The notes under the pieces were generated by a model. The model searched no databases. It was not told the DNA's origin and saw only the letters and a program-made list of their open reading frames with translations. Both the position numbers and the translations under genes were made by a program. DNA of 54,749 nt from an uncultured bacterium. GTDB lineage: Bacteria; Bacteroidota; Bacteroidia; Bacteroidales; Bacteroidaceae. The stretch covers positions 1 through 54,749 of the forward strand of contig CAMHUC010000018.1 in assembly GCA_946188155.1 (NCBI GenBank), written 5' to 3'. Positions within the stretch are counted from its first letter, which is position 1; each line of letters begins with the position of its first letter. Positions 42,070 through 50,735 of this stretch are shown here, one piece after another.

Positions 42070-43308
42070 ATGTTGGACATCAAGCAAGAACAAATCCTCG
42101 TCAGGATTACGGGGCAGGACCGCCCCGGACTGACCGCCTCTATCATGGGCATCCTGGCCAAGTACGACGCACAGATACTCGACATCGGACAGGCCGACAT
42201 CCACTCGACCCTCTCGCTGGGCATTCTTATCCGCATGGACGAGATGCACTCCGGGCAGGTGATGAAGGAACTGCTCTTCAAGGCCACGGAGCTGGGGGTG
42301 CAGATCGGCTTCTCGCCTATCAGCGACGATGAGTATGAGGACTGGGTGGGCCATCAGGGCAAGAACCGCTACATACTGATGGTGCTGGGCCGCCAGCTGG
42401 AGGCCCGCCAGATAGAGGGGGCCACCCGCATCCTGGCCGACCAGGGCCTGAACATCGACAGCATCCTCCGACTGACGGGGCGCAAGAGCATCAAGAACCC
42501 CGCCAAGCACACTCGTGCCTGCATACAGTTCTCGCTGCGCGGCGAGCCCACCGACCGCCAGGAGATGCAGTCGAAGCTGATGAAGCTGTCGCAGGAGATG
42601 GAGATCGATTTCTCCTTCCAGCGCGACGACATGTTCCGCCGGATGCGCCGGCTGATCTGCTTCGATATGGACTCCACGCTGATACAGACGGAGTGCATCG
42701 ACGAGCTGGCAGAGCGCAATGGGGTGGGGGCTGAGGTGAGAGCCATCACCGAGAGTGCCATGCGCGGAGAGATTGACTTCAAGGAGAGTTTTACGCGGAG
42801 AGTCAGTCTGCTAAAGGGGCTCGACGTGAGCGTGATGCAGGACATCGCCGAGCACCTGCCCATCACCGAGGGCGTAGACCGGCTGATGACCATCCTGAAG
42901 CGCTGTGGCTACAAGATAGCCATCCTCTCGGGTGGATTCACCTACTTCGGCGAATACCTGCAGCGCCGCTACGGCATCGACTACGTGTATGCCAACGAGC
43001 TGGAGATAGGTGAGGACGGCAAGCTGACTGGCCGCTATGTGGGTGAGATTGTGGACGGCCACCGCAAGGCCGAGCTGCTGAAGCTCATCGCGCAGGTGGA
43101 GAAGGTGAACCTGGCGCAGACCATCGCCGTGGGCGACGGTGCCAACGACCTGCCGATGATCTCGGAGGCCGGACTGGGCATCGCTTTCCACGCCAAACCC
43201 CGTGTGGTGGCCAACGCCAAGCAGTCTATCAACACCATCGGTCTCGACGGCGTGCTCTACTTCCTCGGATTCAAGGACAGCTACTTAGGCGATCAGGGGA
43301 AGCTGTAG
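42070..43308 (+). CDS. serB: Phosphoserine phosphatase with two N-terminal ACT domains
   Basis: 412 residues. The first ACT domain is at about 8-80 (RITGQDRPGLTASIMGIL) and the second at about 98-175 (YILMVLGRQLEARQIEGATR). The HAD phosphatase domain has CFDMDSTLIQTE, ILSGGFTYFG and VGDGANDLPMI. It makes serine from phosphoserine, and the ACT domains probably sense serine or a related amino acid. The same double-ACT layout is common in Bacteroidota. Confidence 0.96.
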   Translation: MLDIKQEQILVRITGQDRPGLTASIMGILAKYDAQILDIGQADIHSTLSLGILIRMDEMHSGQVMKELLFKATELGVQIGFSPISDDEYEDWVGHQGKNRYILMVLGRQLEARQIEGATRILADQGLNIDSILRLTGRKSIKNPAKHTRACIQFSLRGEPTDRQEMQSKLMKLSQEMEIDFSFQRDDMFRRMRRLICFDMDSTLIQTECIDELAERNGVGAEVRAITESAMRGEIDFKESFTRRVSLLKGLDVSVMQDIAEHLPITEGVDRLMTILKRCGYKIAILSGGFTYFGEYLQRRYGIDYVYANELEIGEDGKLTGRYVGEIVDGHRKAELLKLIAQVEKVNLAQTIAVGDGANDLPMISEAGLGIAFHAKPRVVANAKQSINTIGLDGVLYFLGFKDSYLGDQGKL

Positions 43309-43436
43309 TTTATAGTTTATGGTTTATAGTTTATAGTTTATGGTTTATAGTTTATGGTTTATAGATGAATACCCTGCAAGCCCTTCCGACTATAGAAGTA
43401 ATCAACTATAAACTATCAGCTTTAAACTATAAACTA
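43309..43436. repeat. Core-1 element, copy 1 (between serB and mutY)
   Basis: Eight left words (TTTATAG/TTTATGG, 43309-43364) start right after the serB stop. A core of about 41 nt follows (contains GCAAGCCCTTC, then GTAATC). Four right words (CTATAAA and variants, 43406-43433) complete an inverted flank. Copies 2 and 3 are at 45417-45545 and 50736-50850. Confidence 0.93.
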
Positions 43437-43447
43437 AAAAAAGAAAG

Positions 43448-44464
43448 ATGGACTTTGCGCTGACGCTTCTGAAGTGGTTCGAGGAATATGGTCGTGAGCT
43501 GCCCTGGCGGGCCACTCACGACCCGTATGCTATCTGGCTCTCGGAGATTGTCCTGCAGCAGACACAGGTGAAGCAGGGCTGGGACTACTGGGAGCGCTTC
43601 ATGCGCCGCTGGCCTACGGTGGAGGCACTTGCTGCAGCTACTGAGGACGAGGTGCTGCGCGAGTGGCAGGGGCTGGGCTACTACAGCCGGGCACGCAACC
43701 TGCACTATGCTGCCCGTCAGATAGTGGCCTTGGGCCATTTCCCTGATACGCTCGAAGCAATCAAGCAACTGAAGGGGGTGGGCGACTATACGGCAGCCGC
43801 CATCGGGAGTATGGCCTTCGGACTGCCTGTCGCCGTGGTCGATGGTAATGTCTACCGCGTACTGGCCCGCCATTTCGGAATCGAGACACCCATTAACAGC
43901 ACGGAGGGGAAAAAGGAGTTCGCGGCGTTGGCGCAGAGTCTGCTGCCTGCCCCTCCCCTTCAAAGGGAGGAGAATGTCTATGGGACGTACAATCAAGCCA
44001 TCATGGACTTCGGGGCCACGCAGTGTTCGCCCCAGTCGCCGCGCTGCATCGTCTGTCCGCTGCAGGATACGTGTGCCGCCCTGCAGACAGGCAGGGTCGC
44101 CGCGCTGCCCGTCAAGCTGAAAACCATCAAGGTGAAGGAGCGCCACCTTGTTTATATATATGTCCGATGCCAGGGCTTCACCGCTATCCGTCAGCGTGGT
44201 GAGGGTGACATCTGGCAGGGACTGTGGGAACCCTTGGAAATTGACAATTTACAATTTACAGTTTACAATTTCCCTGAAGCCCAGCTCATCGCCCGGGGCG
44301 TGAAGCACGTGCTGACCCATCGCATACTGACGGCCGACTTCTACCTGTGGGAGACCGCCGAGCGCCCCGTACTGCCAGACGGCTATATCTGGATTCGCGA
44401 GGAGAATATAGCCGACTATGCCATCCCCCGGCTTGTTGACAAGCTCCTCGCCCTGCTGCCTTGA
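43448..44464 (+). CDS. mutY: A/G-specific adenine glycosylase
   Basis: 338 residues. The catalytic region has LSEIVLQQTQVKQG and LKGVGDYTAAAIGSMAFG (helix-hairpin-helix), with VDGNVYRVLARHF. The iron-sulfur cysteines follow as C-X6-C-X2-C-X5-C in CSPQSPRCIVCPLQDTC. The C-terminal domain is NUDIX-like and checks for 8-oxoG. Residues about 265-275 (IDNLQFTVYNF) are encoded by ACAATTT-word repeats (44240-44272) in that domain. The start follows the core-1 element. Confidence 0.96.
   Translation: MDFALTLLKWFEEYGRELPWRATHDPYAIWLSEIVLQQTQVKQGWDYWERFMRRWPTVEALAAATEDEVLREWQGLGYYSRARNLHYAARQIVALGHFPDTLEAIKQLKGVGDYTAAAIGSMAFGLPVAVVDGNVYRVLARHFGIETPINSTEGKKEFAALAQSLLPAPPLQREENVYGTYNQAIMDFGATQCSPQSPRCIVCPLQDTCAALQTGRVAALPVKLKTIKVKERHLVYIYVRCQGFTAIRQRGEGDIWQGLWEPLEIDNLQFTVYNFPEAQLIARGVKHVLTHRILTADFYLWETAERPVLPDGYIWIREENIADYAIPRLVDKLLALLP
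44240..44272 (+). repeat. TTACAAT-word array inside mutY
   Basis: Words TTGACAAT, TTACAAT, TTACAGT and TTACAAT in frame, near the start of the recognition loop of the C-terminal domain. Confidence 0.8.
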
Positions 44465-44918
44465 TTGCTGCAACGGACTATGCGGACTGAGACGGACTTG
44501 CTTCTAATTTTTACACATAGTTTTTTCGAATATAGGTTGTAACGTTGTAACATCGCCGATGTACAAAGGGCGTGCAACCTGTTTTGCAGGTTGTGAGGTT
44601 GTAACAAGGTTGTAACATTTTCCTGTCTCGCAGCAAGCAGGCCAGCCAGGCTTTTTTGATGGCTGCTTATACTGCTGTAGAGCTTGTTATCATACGCCAG
44701 AAAGCTCCTAACCGATGCCTGGAGCCTGTCTTTTGCTGAATTTACTAGTAAATCGAGCCGTTAACAGGCCTCTGGCAAACAAGGGCGCCATGTTACAAAC
44801 AAGGAGCAGCATGTTACAACCTTGTAGCAACCTTACAACCTGCGAAACAGGTTGCACGCCCTTTGTGGCAGGGCGATGTAACAACGTTACAACCTATATT
44901 CTATAACAATGGCTGTTA
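44465..44918. other. Gene-free stretch between mutY and the helicase gene
   Basis: Occupied by a large GTTGTAAC-word palindrome (44528-44901). The short open frames are repeat-derived. No terminator with a T-run was recognised. Confidence 0.7.
44528..44901. repeat. GTTGTAAC-word palindromic element
   Basis: The arms at 44528-44618 and 44811-44901 are imperfect reverse complements. Outer blocks GAATATAGGTTGTAACGTTG and CAACGTTACAACCTATATTC match almost perfectly. Each arm carries an inner stem (GCAACCTG-TTTTG-CAGGTTGT on the left). The spacer is about 190 nt. Confidence 0.85.
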
Positions 44919-46469
44919 TCACTGTTTGCCAGCTCCCCCTGCTTCCACCTGCGTCTTAGGCCAGTTGACGAGGAAGAGCTTCTCTGTGGCGCGGGTGAAG
45001 GCGGTGTAGAGCCAGTGGATATAGTCGGGCGTGAGCATGTCGTCGGTCATATAGCCCTGGTCCAGATAGACGTGTGCCCATTGCCCGCCCTGTGCCTTGT
45101 GGCATGTGACGGCATAGGCGAACTTGATCTGCAAGGCGTTGTAGTACTTGTCGCTCTTCAGCTTCTTGATGCGCTCGGCCTTCAGCGGCTCGTCGGCATA
45201 GTCGTCCATGACGGCATTGTAGAGTTGTTCCTGCTGCTCGCGGGTGAGTGAGGGGGCTTCGGTGGTGAGCGAGTCGAGCACGGTGATAGCCGTCAGCTCA
45301 TAGTCGTCGTAGTCGGGGAACAGCATCGTCACTTCAGCGAAACGGAAACCATAGAGCTCGTGGATGTTGCGCACGCGCTGCACCACAGCGCGGTCGCCGT
45401 TGGCCAGGAAGGATAATTTGTTGACGGTTGACGGTTTACTGTTTACAGGTGAATAGCTGGCAAGCCCTTCAGTCCCCTTAGAGTAATCCTCTGTAAACCG
45501 TAAACTGTCCTCTGTAAACCGTAAACTGTCCTCTGTAACCTTCTCAACCCAGTAGTAGTTGTTCTTCACAATCATCAGCTGGTCGCCATGCGAGAGCTGC
45601 TCCTCGCGGTCGAGCACGGTGTTACGGATGCCCTGGTTGTAGATGTTGGCCCGTTTGTTGCTGCGGGTGATGACGATGGTCTCGTCCATCCCCACGCGGC
45701 TGTAGCTGCTGGCCAGTGCCTCTATCAGCTCGTCGCCGGGCACCACCTGAATGTCGGCAAAGCCTTGCAGCCGTAGCTTGGGCAGCTGCGTCGCCTCCTC
45801 GTGTGTCACCATCTGCCGTATCATCGTGGCGTTCCACAGAATGCCCGACTCCTGACTCTGGCGCAGCACCTCACTGAGGTCGCACTCATAGACACTCATC
45901 CCGTAGCCGCGAAGCACGCCAGTCATCAGGGCGGGGCTTTCCTGTTCGCCAACTGGCGGCAGCTGTGCCTTGTCGCCGATGAGCAGCATGCGGCAGTTGT
46001 CGCCGCTATATACGAACTGTATCAGGTCGTCGAGCAGGCAGCCACTGCCGAAAGCAGAGTCGCCGTGGCCCTGATTGGCAATCATCGAAGCCTCGTCGAC
46101 GATAAAGAGCGTGTCGCGGTTCAGGTTGGCATTGAGGTTGAAGGATGAGAGGTCGCCGGCCGACTTCTGCCGATAGATACGTCGGTGGATCGTATAGGCG
46201 GCGTGCCCCGCATAGAGTGAAAACACTTTTGCCGCGCGCCCCGTGGGTGCCAGCAGGATCATCTTCTGCCGCAGTCGTGCCAGCGTTTGCACAATGGCTC
46301 CTGCCAGCGTCGTCTTGCCCGTACCGGCAGAGCCGCGCAGAATCATTGCCACATGCGAACGGCGGTCGGCCATGAAAGCTGCGAAGATGTCGAGAGCCCT
46401 CGACTGTTCGACCGTCGGAGTCATTCCGAAGGTCTGTAGTATCTGGTATTTCAGTTCGTCGCCAATCAT
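44919..46469 (-). CDS. RecD-like ATP-dependent DNA helicase
   Basis: 516 residues, superfamily 1. Walker A RGSAGTGKTTLAGAI (about 44-58), APTGRAAKVF, IVDEASM (Walker B), LIGDKAQLPPVG, and C-terminal YAVTCHKAQGGQW and LYTAFTRATEKL. This is the RecD2/PIF1-like single-chain form without long N-terminal domains. Residues about 309-351 are unusual: TEDSLRFTEDSLRFTED and following residues are the translation of a complete core-1 repeat element (45417-45545, 43 codons), set in the loop between IVKNNYYWVEK and FLANGD. The function is probably retained since both sides align with normal helicase motifs. Confidence 0.92.
   Translation of the reverse strand: MIGDELKYQILQTFGMTPTVEQSRALDIFAAFMADRRSHVAMILRGSAGTGKTTLAGAIVQTLARLRQKMILLAPTGRAAKVFSLYAGHAAYTIHRRIYRQKSAGDLSSFNLNANLNRDTLFIVDEASMIANQGHGDSAFGSGCLLDDLIQFVYSGDNCRMLLIGDKAQLPPVGEQESPALMTGVLRGYGMSVYECDLSEVLRQSQESGILWNATMIRQMVTHEEATQLPKLRLQGFADIQVVPGDELIEALASSYSRVGMDETIVITRSNKRANIYNQGIRNTVLDREEQLSHGDQLMIVKNNYYWVEKVTEDSLRFTEDSLRFTEDYSKGTEGLASYSPVNSKPSTVNKLSFLANGDRAVVQRVRNIHELYGFRFAEVTMLFPDYDDYELTAITVLDSLTTEAPSLTREQQEQLYNAVMDDYADEPLKAERIKKLKSDKYYNALQIKFAYAVTCHKAQGGQWAHVYLDQGYMTDDMLTPDYIHWLYTAFTRATEKLFLVNWPKTQVEAGGAGKQ
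45417..45545. repeat. Core-1 element, copy 2, inside the helicase gene
   Basis: Left words GTTGACG, GTTGACG, GTTTACT, GTTTACA; a core with GGCAAGCCCTTCAG and AGAGTAATCC; right words CTCTGTAAA and CCGTAAACTGTC repeated. The length of 129 nt is a multiple of three with no stop in the minus-strand frame. Confidence 0.9.
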
Positions 46470-46477
46470 TTCAGGTG

Positions 46478-46485
46478 CAAAATTA
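46478..46485 (-). promoter_or_regulatory. -7 box of the helicase gene
   Basis: TAATTTTG on the minus strand, 9 nt before the start codon, so the leader is very short. Confidence 0.6.
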
Positions 46486-46524
46486 CTAAATAATTCATAA
46501 CTAATAACCCATAACTCAAATTAA
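46486..46524. repeat. CATAACT-word array between divergent promoters
   Basis: AATTCATAACTAATAACCCATAACTC words lie between the helicase and glyS -7 boxes, where their -33 elements would be. The pattern is short and imperfect. Confidence 0.5.
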
Positions 46525-46529
46525 TTTAG

Positions 46530-46537
46530 TAACTTTG
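46530..46537 (+). promoter_or_regulatory. -7 box of glyS
   Basis: TAACTTTG, 28 nt before the ATG. No clear -33 box. Confidence 0.6.
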
Positions 46538-46565
46538 CAGCCGAAAATTCGAATTTTAAACAATT

Positions 46566-48107
46566 ATGGCACAAGAAGATGTATTTAAGAAGATCGTGAG
46601 CCACTGCAAGGAGTACGGTTTCGTGTTTCCCTCGAGTGAGATTTACGATGGATTGGGCGCCGTGTACGACTATGGACAGAACGGCGTGGAGTTGAAGAAT
46701 AATATCAAGCAGTACTGGTGGAAGGCGATGACGATGCTTCACGAGAACATCGTGGGTATCGACTCGGCTATCTTCATGCACCCGACAATATGGAAGGCCT
46801 CCGGGCATGTGGATGCCTTCAACGACCCGCTCATCGACAACCGCGACTCAAAGAAGCGCTATCGCGCCGATGTGCTCATCGAGGACCAGATAGCCAAGTA
46901 CGATGAGAAGATTCAGAAGGAGGTGGAGAAGGCCCGCAAGCGCTTCGGCGAGAGTTTCGACGAGGCGAAATATCTGGAGACGTCGCCCCGCGTGGCTGAG
47001 ACGAAGGCTAAGCGCGACGCGCTGCACGAGCGCTATGCCGCCGCCATGCAGGGTCCGGACTTGGAGGCGCTGAAGCAGATTATCCTCGACGAGGAGATTG
47101 TGGACCCCATCAGCGGTACAAAGAACTGGACCGACGTGCGCCAGTTCAACCTGATGTTCTCGACTGAGATGGGCTCGACGGCCGACGGCTCGATGAAGAT
47201 TTACTTGCGCCCGGAGACGGCACAGGGTATCTTCGTGAACTACCTGAACGTGCAGAAGACGGGCCGTATGAAGATTCCCTTCGGCATCGCCCAGATCGGT
47301 AAGGCTTTCCGTAACGAAATCGTGGCCCGCCAGTTCATCTTCCGCATGAGGGAGTTCGAGCAGATGGAGATGCAGTTCTTCGTGCAGCCCGGCACCGAGC
47401 TGGAGTGGTTCCCCAAGTGGAAGGAGACCCGCATGAAGTGGCACCTGGCCCTGGGCTTCGGCGCTGAGAACTATCGTTTCCACGACCACGACAAGCTGGC
47501 CCACTATGCCAACGCCGCCACCGACATCGAGTTCAAGATGCCGTTCGGCTTCAAGGAGGTGGAGGGCATCCACAGCCGTACCAACTTCGACCTTTCGCAG
47601 CACGAGAAGTTCAGCGGCAAGTCGATCAAGTACTTCGACCCGCAGACCAACGAGTCGTACACGCCGTATGTCATCGAGACGAGTATCGGCGTCGACCGTA
47701 TGTTCCTCTCTATCATGTGCCACGCCTTCGAGGAGGAGAAGCTGGAGAACGGCGAGACGCGCACCGTGCTGAAGCTGCCCGCAGCCCTGGCCCCGGTGAA
47801 GTGTGCCGTGATGCCGCTGGTGAAGAAGGACGGACTGCCCGAGAAGGCTCGCGAGATTATCGACCAGCTGAAGTTCCACTTCAACTGCCAGTACGACGAG
47901 AAGGACAGCATCGGCAAGCGCTACCGTCGTCAGGATGCCATCGGCACGCCCTACTGCGTGACCGTTGACCACGACTCGCTGACCGACGGCAAGGTGACGC
48001 TCCGTTTCCGTGATACGATGGAGCAGGAGCGCGTTGACATCTCGCAGCTGAATGCTATCATCGAGGACAAGGTGAGCATCGCGTCATTGCTGAAGAAACT
48101 TCAGTAA
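46566..48107 (+). CDS. glyS: Glycine-tRNA ligase, class II homodimeric type
   Basis: 513 residues. Class II motifs: IAQIGKAFRNEIVARQFIFR (motif 2) and ETSIGVDRMFLSIM (motif 3). The C-terminal anticodon-binding domain starts near KCAVMPLVKKDGLPEKA. It charges tRNA-Gly with glycine. It is the single-chain bacterial/eukaryotic-type enzyme, not the two-subunit one. The FKBP lipoprotein gene follows closely and is probably co-transcribed. Confidence 0.97.
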   Translation: MAQEDVFKKIVSHCKEYGFVFPSSEIYDGLGAVYDYGQNGVELKNNIKQYWWKAMTMLHENIVGIDSAIFMHPTIWKASGHVDAFNDPLIDNRDSKKRYRADVLIEDQIAKYDEKIQKEVEKARKRFGESFDEAKYLETSPRVAETKAKRDALHERYAAAMQGPDLEALKQIILDEEIVDPISGTKNWTDVRQFNLMFSTEMGSTADGSMKIYLRPETAQGIFVNYLNVQKTGRMKIPFGIAQIGKAFRNEIVARQFIFRMREFEQMEMQFFVQPGTELEWFPKWKETRMKWHLALGFGAENYRFHDHDKLAHYANAATDIEFKMPFGFKEVEGIHSRTNFDLSQHEKFSGKSIKYFDPQTNESYTPYVIETSIGVDRMFLSIMCHAFEEEKLENGETRTVLKLPAALAPVKCAVMPLVKKDGLPEKAREIIDQLKFHFNCQYDEKDSIGKRYRRQDAIGTPYCVTVDHDSLTDGKVTLRFRDTMEQERVDISQLNAIIEDKVSIASLLKKLQ

Positions 48108-48140
48108 AATGCAGAATGCAGAATGAAGAATGAAGAATTT
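48108..48140 (+). repeat. GCAGAAT/GAAGAAT heptamers plus core 2
   Basis: Four heptamers right after the glyS stop, then TTTGCTACCGCTGTAGGGAC. An in-frame ATG within the array (48123) could extend the next gene. Confidence 0.85.
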
Positions 48141-48212
48141 GCTACCGCTGTAGGGACTGCGCTCGGAGCTACTGTGAGAAAGGGAATAAGGAACCAGAAG
48201 GGGAAGGTGTGG

Positions 48213-48806
48213 ATGTTGTTGTGCGCAGCATCTTTCATCCTTTATTCTTTATGCTTCATTTCCTGTAGTGCGGAGGATGTTACTATCGAGGAATATCCCG
48301 ACTGGCAGAGCCGCAACAACGAGGCGATAGAGCAGTGGGCGGTTAACGGCAGCTACCGTAAGATACGCACGTACATCCAGGACGAGACGGCCGCGAGCAA
48401 GAACAGCGACTTCATCTATGTGGAGGTGCTCGAGACTGGCGACGGCGAAACGAGTCCTATCGCTACCGACACGGTGCGGGTGGCCTATCGCGGACGGCTC
48501 CTGCCCTCAACTACCTACAAGGAGGGCTATGTGTTCGACCAGACCTACCTCGGCGATTTCGACTGGAAGACGATGGGAGTGGCCCCCAATGCCACGGCGG
48601 CCAGCTTTATGCAAGGCTTCTCGACGGCTGTTCAGAATATGCACATCGGCGACCGCTGGCGCGTGTACATCCCTTACACGCTCATGTACGGCTCCGCCTC
48701 GTCGACATCGTATCCAGCCTATAGCAATATGATTTTCGACATTGCGCTGGTAGACTACTGGCCTTCCGGCGAGACGCGGCCGACGTTCAGGGCCCGAATG
48801 CGCTAA
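48213..48806 (+). CDS. FKBP-type peptidyl-prolyl isomerase lipoprotein
   Basis: About 197 residues from ATG at 48213. This start gives MLLCAASFILYSLCFISC, a clean lipoprotein signal with the lipid-bearing cysteine at residue 18. The frame extends to an ATG at 48123 that is part of a heptamer array and would put 30 residues before the signal. The FKBP domain has DTVRVAYRGRLL, FDQTYLGDF, MHIGDRWRVYIPYTLMYG and a closing FDIALVDY. It likely helps fold proteins in the cell envelope. The hydrophobic core is itself encoded by heptamer-like words (TTTCATC, CTTTATT, CTTTATG, CTTCATT; 48232-48262). Confidence 0.88.
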   Translation: MLLCAASFILYSLCFISCSAEDVTIEEYPDWQSRNNEAIEQWAVNGSYRKIRTYIQDETAASKNSDFIYVEVLETGDGETSPIATDTVRVAYRGRLLPSTTYKEGYVFDQTYLGDFDWKTMGVAPNATAASFMQGFSTAVQNMHIGDRWRVYIPYTLMYGSASSTSYPAYSNMIFDIALVDYWPSGETRPTFRARMR

Positions 48807-48811
48807 AGAAT

Positions 48812-48855
48812 AAAAATTCCGGAATTAGTTTGGTGATTCCGGGATTTTTTTTTAT
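48812..48855 (+). terminator. Terminator after the FKBP gene
   Basis: The stem AAATTCCGGAAT with ATTCCGGGATTT is followed by a run of T. The T-run overlaps the promoter of the next gene. Confidence 0.85.
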
Positions 48856-48860
48856 TTTTG
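48829..48860 (+). promoter_or_regulatory. Promoter of the ATPase-DUF4435 pair
   Basis: TTTGG at 48829-48833, a 19-bp spacer, TATTTTTG at 48853-48860. The -33 box lies in the loop of the preceding terminator hairpin and the spacer spans its right arm. Confidence 0.7.
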
Positions 48861-48878
48861 CAGCAAATAAGATTTGTT

Positions 48879-49706
48879 ATGCAGAACAGTAAGGTGACAG
48901 GCGCGAAGTATGCCGACTATATCCGGCGTATAGAGATCGACTCGCTATGGAGCGGCAAGAAGCACATCGTGTGGGAACTGAATCGGCAGGTGAACATCCT
49001 GAGCGGTATCAACGGCGTGGGCAAGAGCACGATATTGAACAAGGTGATAAGGAGTGTCAATACCAATGGCGACATCATCAACCACCTGCTGAAGGGAGTC
49101 CACATCGATGTGGAGCCTGCCGATGCCACACACATCCGCTTCGACATCATTCGTTCGCTCGACTCCCCGCTGCTCGACAACGAGACCCTCAACATGGTGG
49201 ACACCCGCATCAGGTCGGCCCTCGACTTCCAGCTCTTCCACCTGCAGCGCAAGTATCTCGACTACCAGGTGAACATCGGCAATCGTATCATCGCCGAGCT
49301 GCAGGCGGGCCATACCGATGCCGCCCAGCACTTGTCGATGCAGAAGGCGCGTTTCCAGGACATTGTCGACGACCTGTTCTCGGAGACGGGCAAGAAGATT
49401 ATCCGCACGGAGAACGAGATACGCTTCTCGCAGATTGGTGAGGCCCTGGTACCCTATCAGCTGTCGAGCGGCGAGAAGCAGATGCTGGCCATCCTGCTGA
49501 CGGTGCTGGTGGAGGACAATGAGCCGACGGTGCTCTTCATGGACGAACCGGAGGTGAGCCTGCACATCGAATGGCAGAAGCGGCTCATCGACCTCTGCCT
49601 GGAGCTGAACCCACAGGTGCAGATTATCCTGACTACGCACTCGCCGGCCGTGGTGATGAACGGCTGGGTGGATGCCGTGACGGAGGTGAGCGATATTACT
49701 TTGTAA
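48879..49706 (+). CDS. ABC-type AAA ATPase, PARIS AriA-like
   Basis: About 275 residues. Walker A GINGVGKST near residue 45, signature YQLSSGEKQML, Walker B VLFMDEPEVSLH, and switch histidine TTHSP. A helical insertion (about 95-180) separates the ATPase halves. It resembles the AAA_15/AAA_21 ATPases that pair with OLD-type or DUF4435 nucleases. A DUF4435 gene follows after 30 nt. In the PARIS phage-defence system the ATPase AriA partners with the DUF4435 protein AriB. This copy is small for AriA, so a PARIS-like or other DUF4435-linked system is the careful call. ATG at 48879 is preferred to an upstream TTG that is part of the -7 box. Confidence 0.85.
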   Translation: MQNSKVTGAKYADYIRRIEIDSLWSGKKHIVWELNRQVNILSGINGVGKSTILNKVIRSVNTNGDIINHLLKGVHIDVEPADATHIRFDIIRSLDSPLLDNETLNMVDTRIRSALDFQLFHLQRKYLDYQVNIGNRIIAELQAGHTDAAQHLSMQKARFQDIVDDLFSETGKKIIRTENEIRFSQIGEALVPYQLSSGEKQMLAILLTVLVEDNEPTVLFMDEPEVSLHIEWQKRLIDLCLELNPQVQIILTTHSPAVVMNGWVDAVTEVSDITL

Positions 49707-49736
49707 TTGACAATTGATAATTGACAATTGACAATT
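49707..49736 (+). repeat. AATTGAC heptamer array before the DUF4435 gene
   Basis: AATTGAC, AATTGAT, AATTGAC, AATTGAC, AATT, then ATG. It fills the whole gap between the two genes. Confidence 0.92.
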
Positions 49737-50732
49737 ATGGCAAAGCGACTGAAGGACAGTATCAACAGCAGCTACTTCGAGGCGGCCAACGCGCTGACCT
49801 CGAAGAAAGCCCGTCGCAGGATTGTGGCCTACGTGGAGAGCTACGACGACATCTACTTCTGGCGGACGGTGCTGTCGGAGTTTGAGAACGACAAGCGCTA
49901 CTTTGAGGTGATGCTGCCCTCGAAGGTCAACCTGACGAGGGGTAAGAAGTCGGTGCTGATGAATTTCCTCGAAGGAGAGCCGCTGGGCAAGGACATGATA
50001 GCCTGTGTGGATGCCGACTATGACTATCTGGTACAGGGGCGCACGGCACAGTCGCAACGGGTGCTGGAGAGTCCGTATGTGTTCCATACCTACGTCTATG
50101 CCATAGAGAATTTCCAGTGCTATGCCCCGTCGCTGCATAACGTCTGTGTGTCAGTGACGCTCAACGACCACCGCATCTTCGACTTCCGCGAATACTTCCG
50201 ACAGTTCTCCGAGGCCATCTTCCCACTGTTTGTCTGGTCGATCATGCTCTATCGCAACGGCAATTACCCCAAGTTCACCATCAGCGATCTGAACCGTATC
50301 GCCGACCCAGGAGGTTTTAACGTGCAGAACCCGGAGCCGTCAATAGCCAACGTGAAGCGTAAGGTGCATACCAAGGTCAGCGACCTGCAGCGGCATTTCC
50401 CCAATGCCAAGGAGGAGTATCTCCAGACCAAGGAGGACATCAAACGGCTGGGAGTCACACCTCAGACCACCTATTTATATATACAAGGCCATCACTTGTT
50501 CGACGCTGTCGTGTCGCCCATTCTCTCTAAGGTCTGTAATCTGCTGCGACAGGAGCGTCAGAACGAGATAAACCGGGCCACGGCTCACAAGACGCAGAAA
50601 CGTAACGAGATGACCTGTTACGAGAATTCCCTCCAGGACATCAAGGCGATGCTCAAGAAGAACAATGGCTACATGGCCTCCGAGCAGTTTCGCCGCGTGC
50701 AGGCTGATGTCAGGCGGTATCTGGAGGGGTAG
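49737..50732 (+). CDS. DUF4435 (TOPRIM-like) protein, PARIS AriB-like
   Basis: About 331 residues. Near the N-terminus IVAYVESYDDIYFW offers the conserved acidic residue of a TOPRIM fold, and MIACVDADYDYL the DxDxD-type pair. This is the DUF4435 layout. AriB of PARIS is a DUF4435 TOPRIM nuclease that is released by its ATPase to attack host tRNA after sensing phage anti-restriction proteins. Whether this protein does the same is not known. The C-terminal half is helical and basic. It is the second gene of a two-gene unit with its own promoter. Confidence 0.85.
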   Translation: MAKRLKDSINSSYFEAANALTSKKARRRIVAYVESYDDIYFWRTVLSEFENDKRYFEVMLPSKVNLTRGKKSVLMNFLEGEPLGKDMIACVDADYDYLVQGRTAQSQRVLESPYVFHTYVYAIENFQCYAPSLHNVCVSVTLNDHRIFDFREYFRQFSEAIFPLFVWSIMLYRNGNYPKFTISDLNRIADPGGFNVQNPEPSIANVKRKVHTKVSDLQRHFPNAKEEYLQTKEDIKRLGVTPQTTYLYIQGHHLFDAVVSPILSKVCNLLRQERQNEINRATAHKTQKRNEMTCYENSLQDIKAMLKKNNGYMASEQFRRVQADVRRYLEG

Positions 50733-50735
50733 ATT

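Noticed and set aside
43309..43436. CRISPR array
   Set aside because: Units are 7 bp with no spacers and no cas genes are present in the window. The pattern is a tandem word array.
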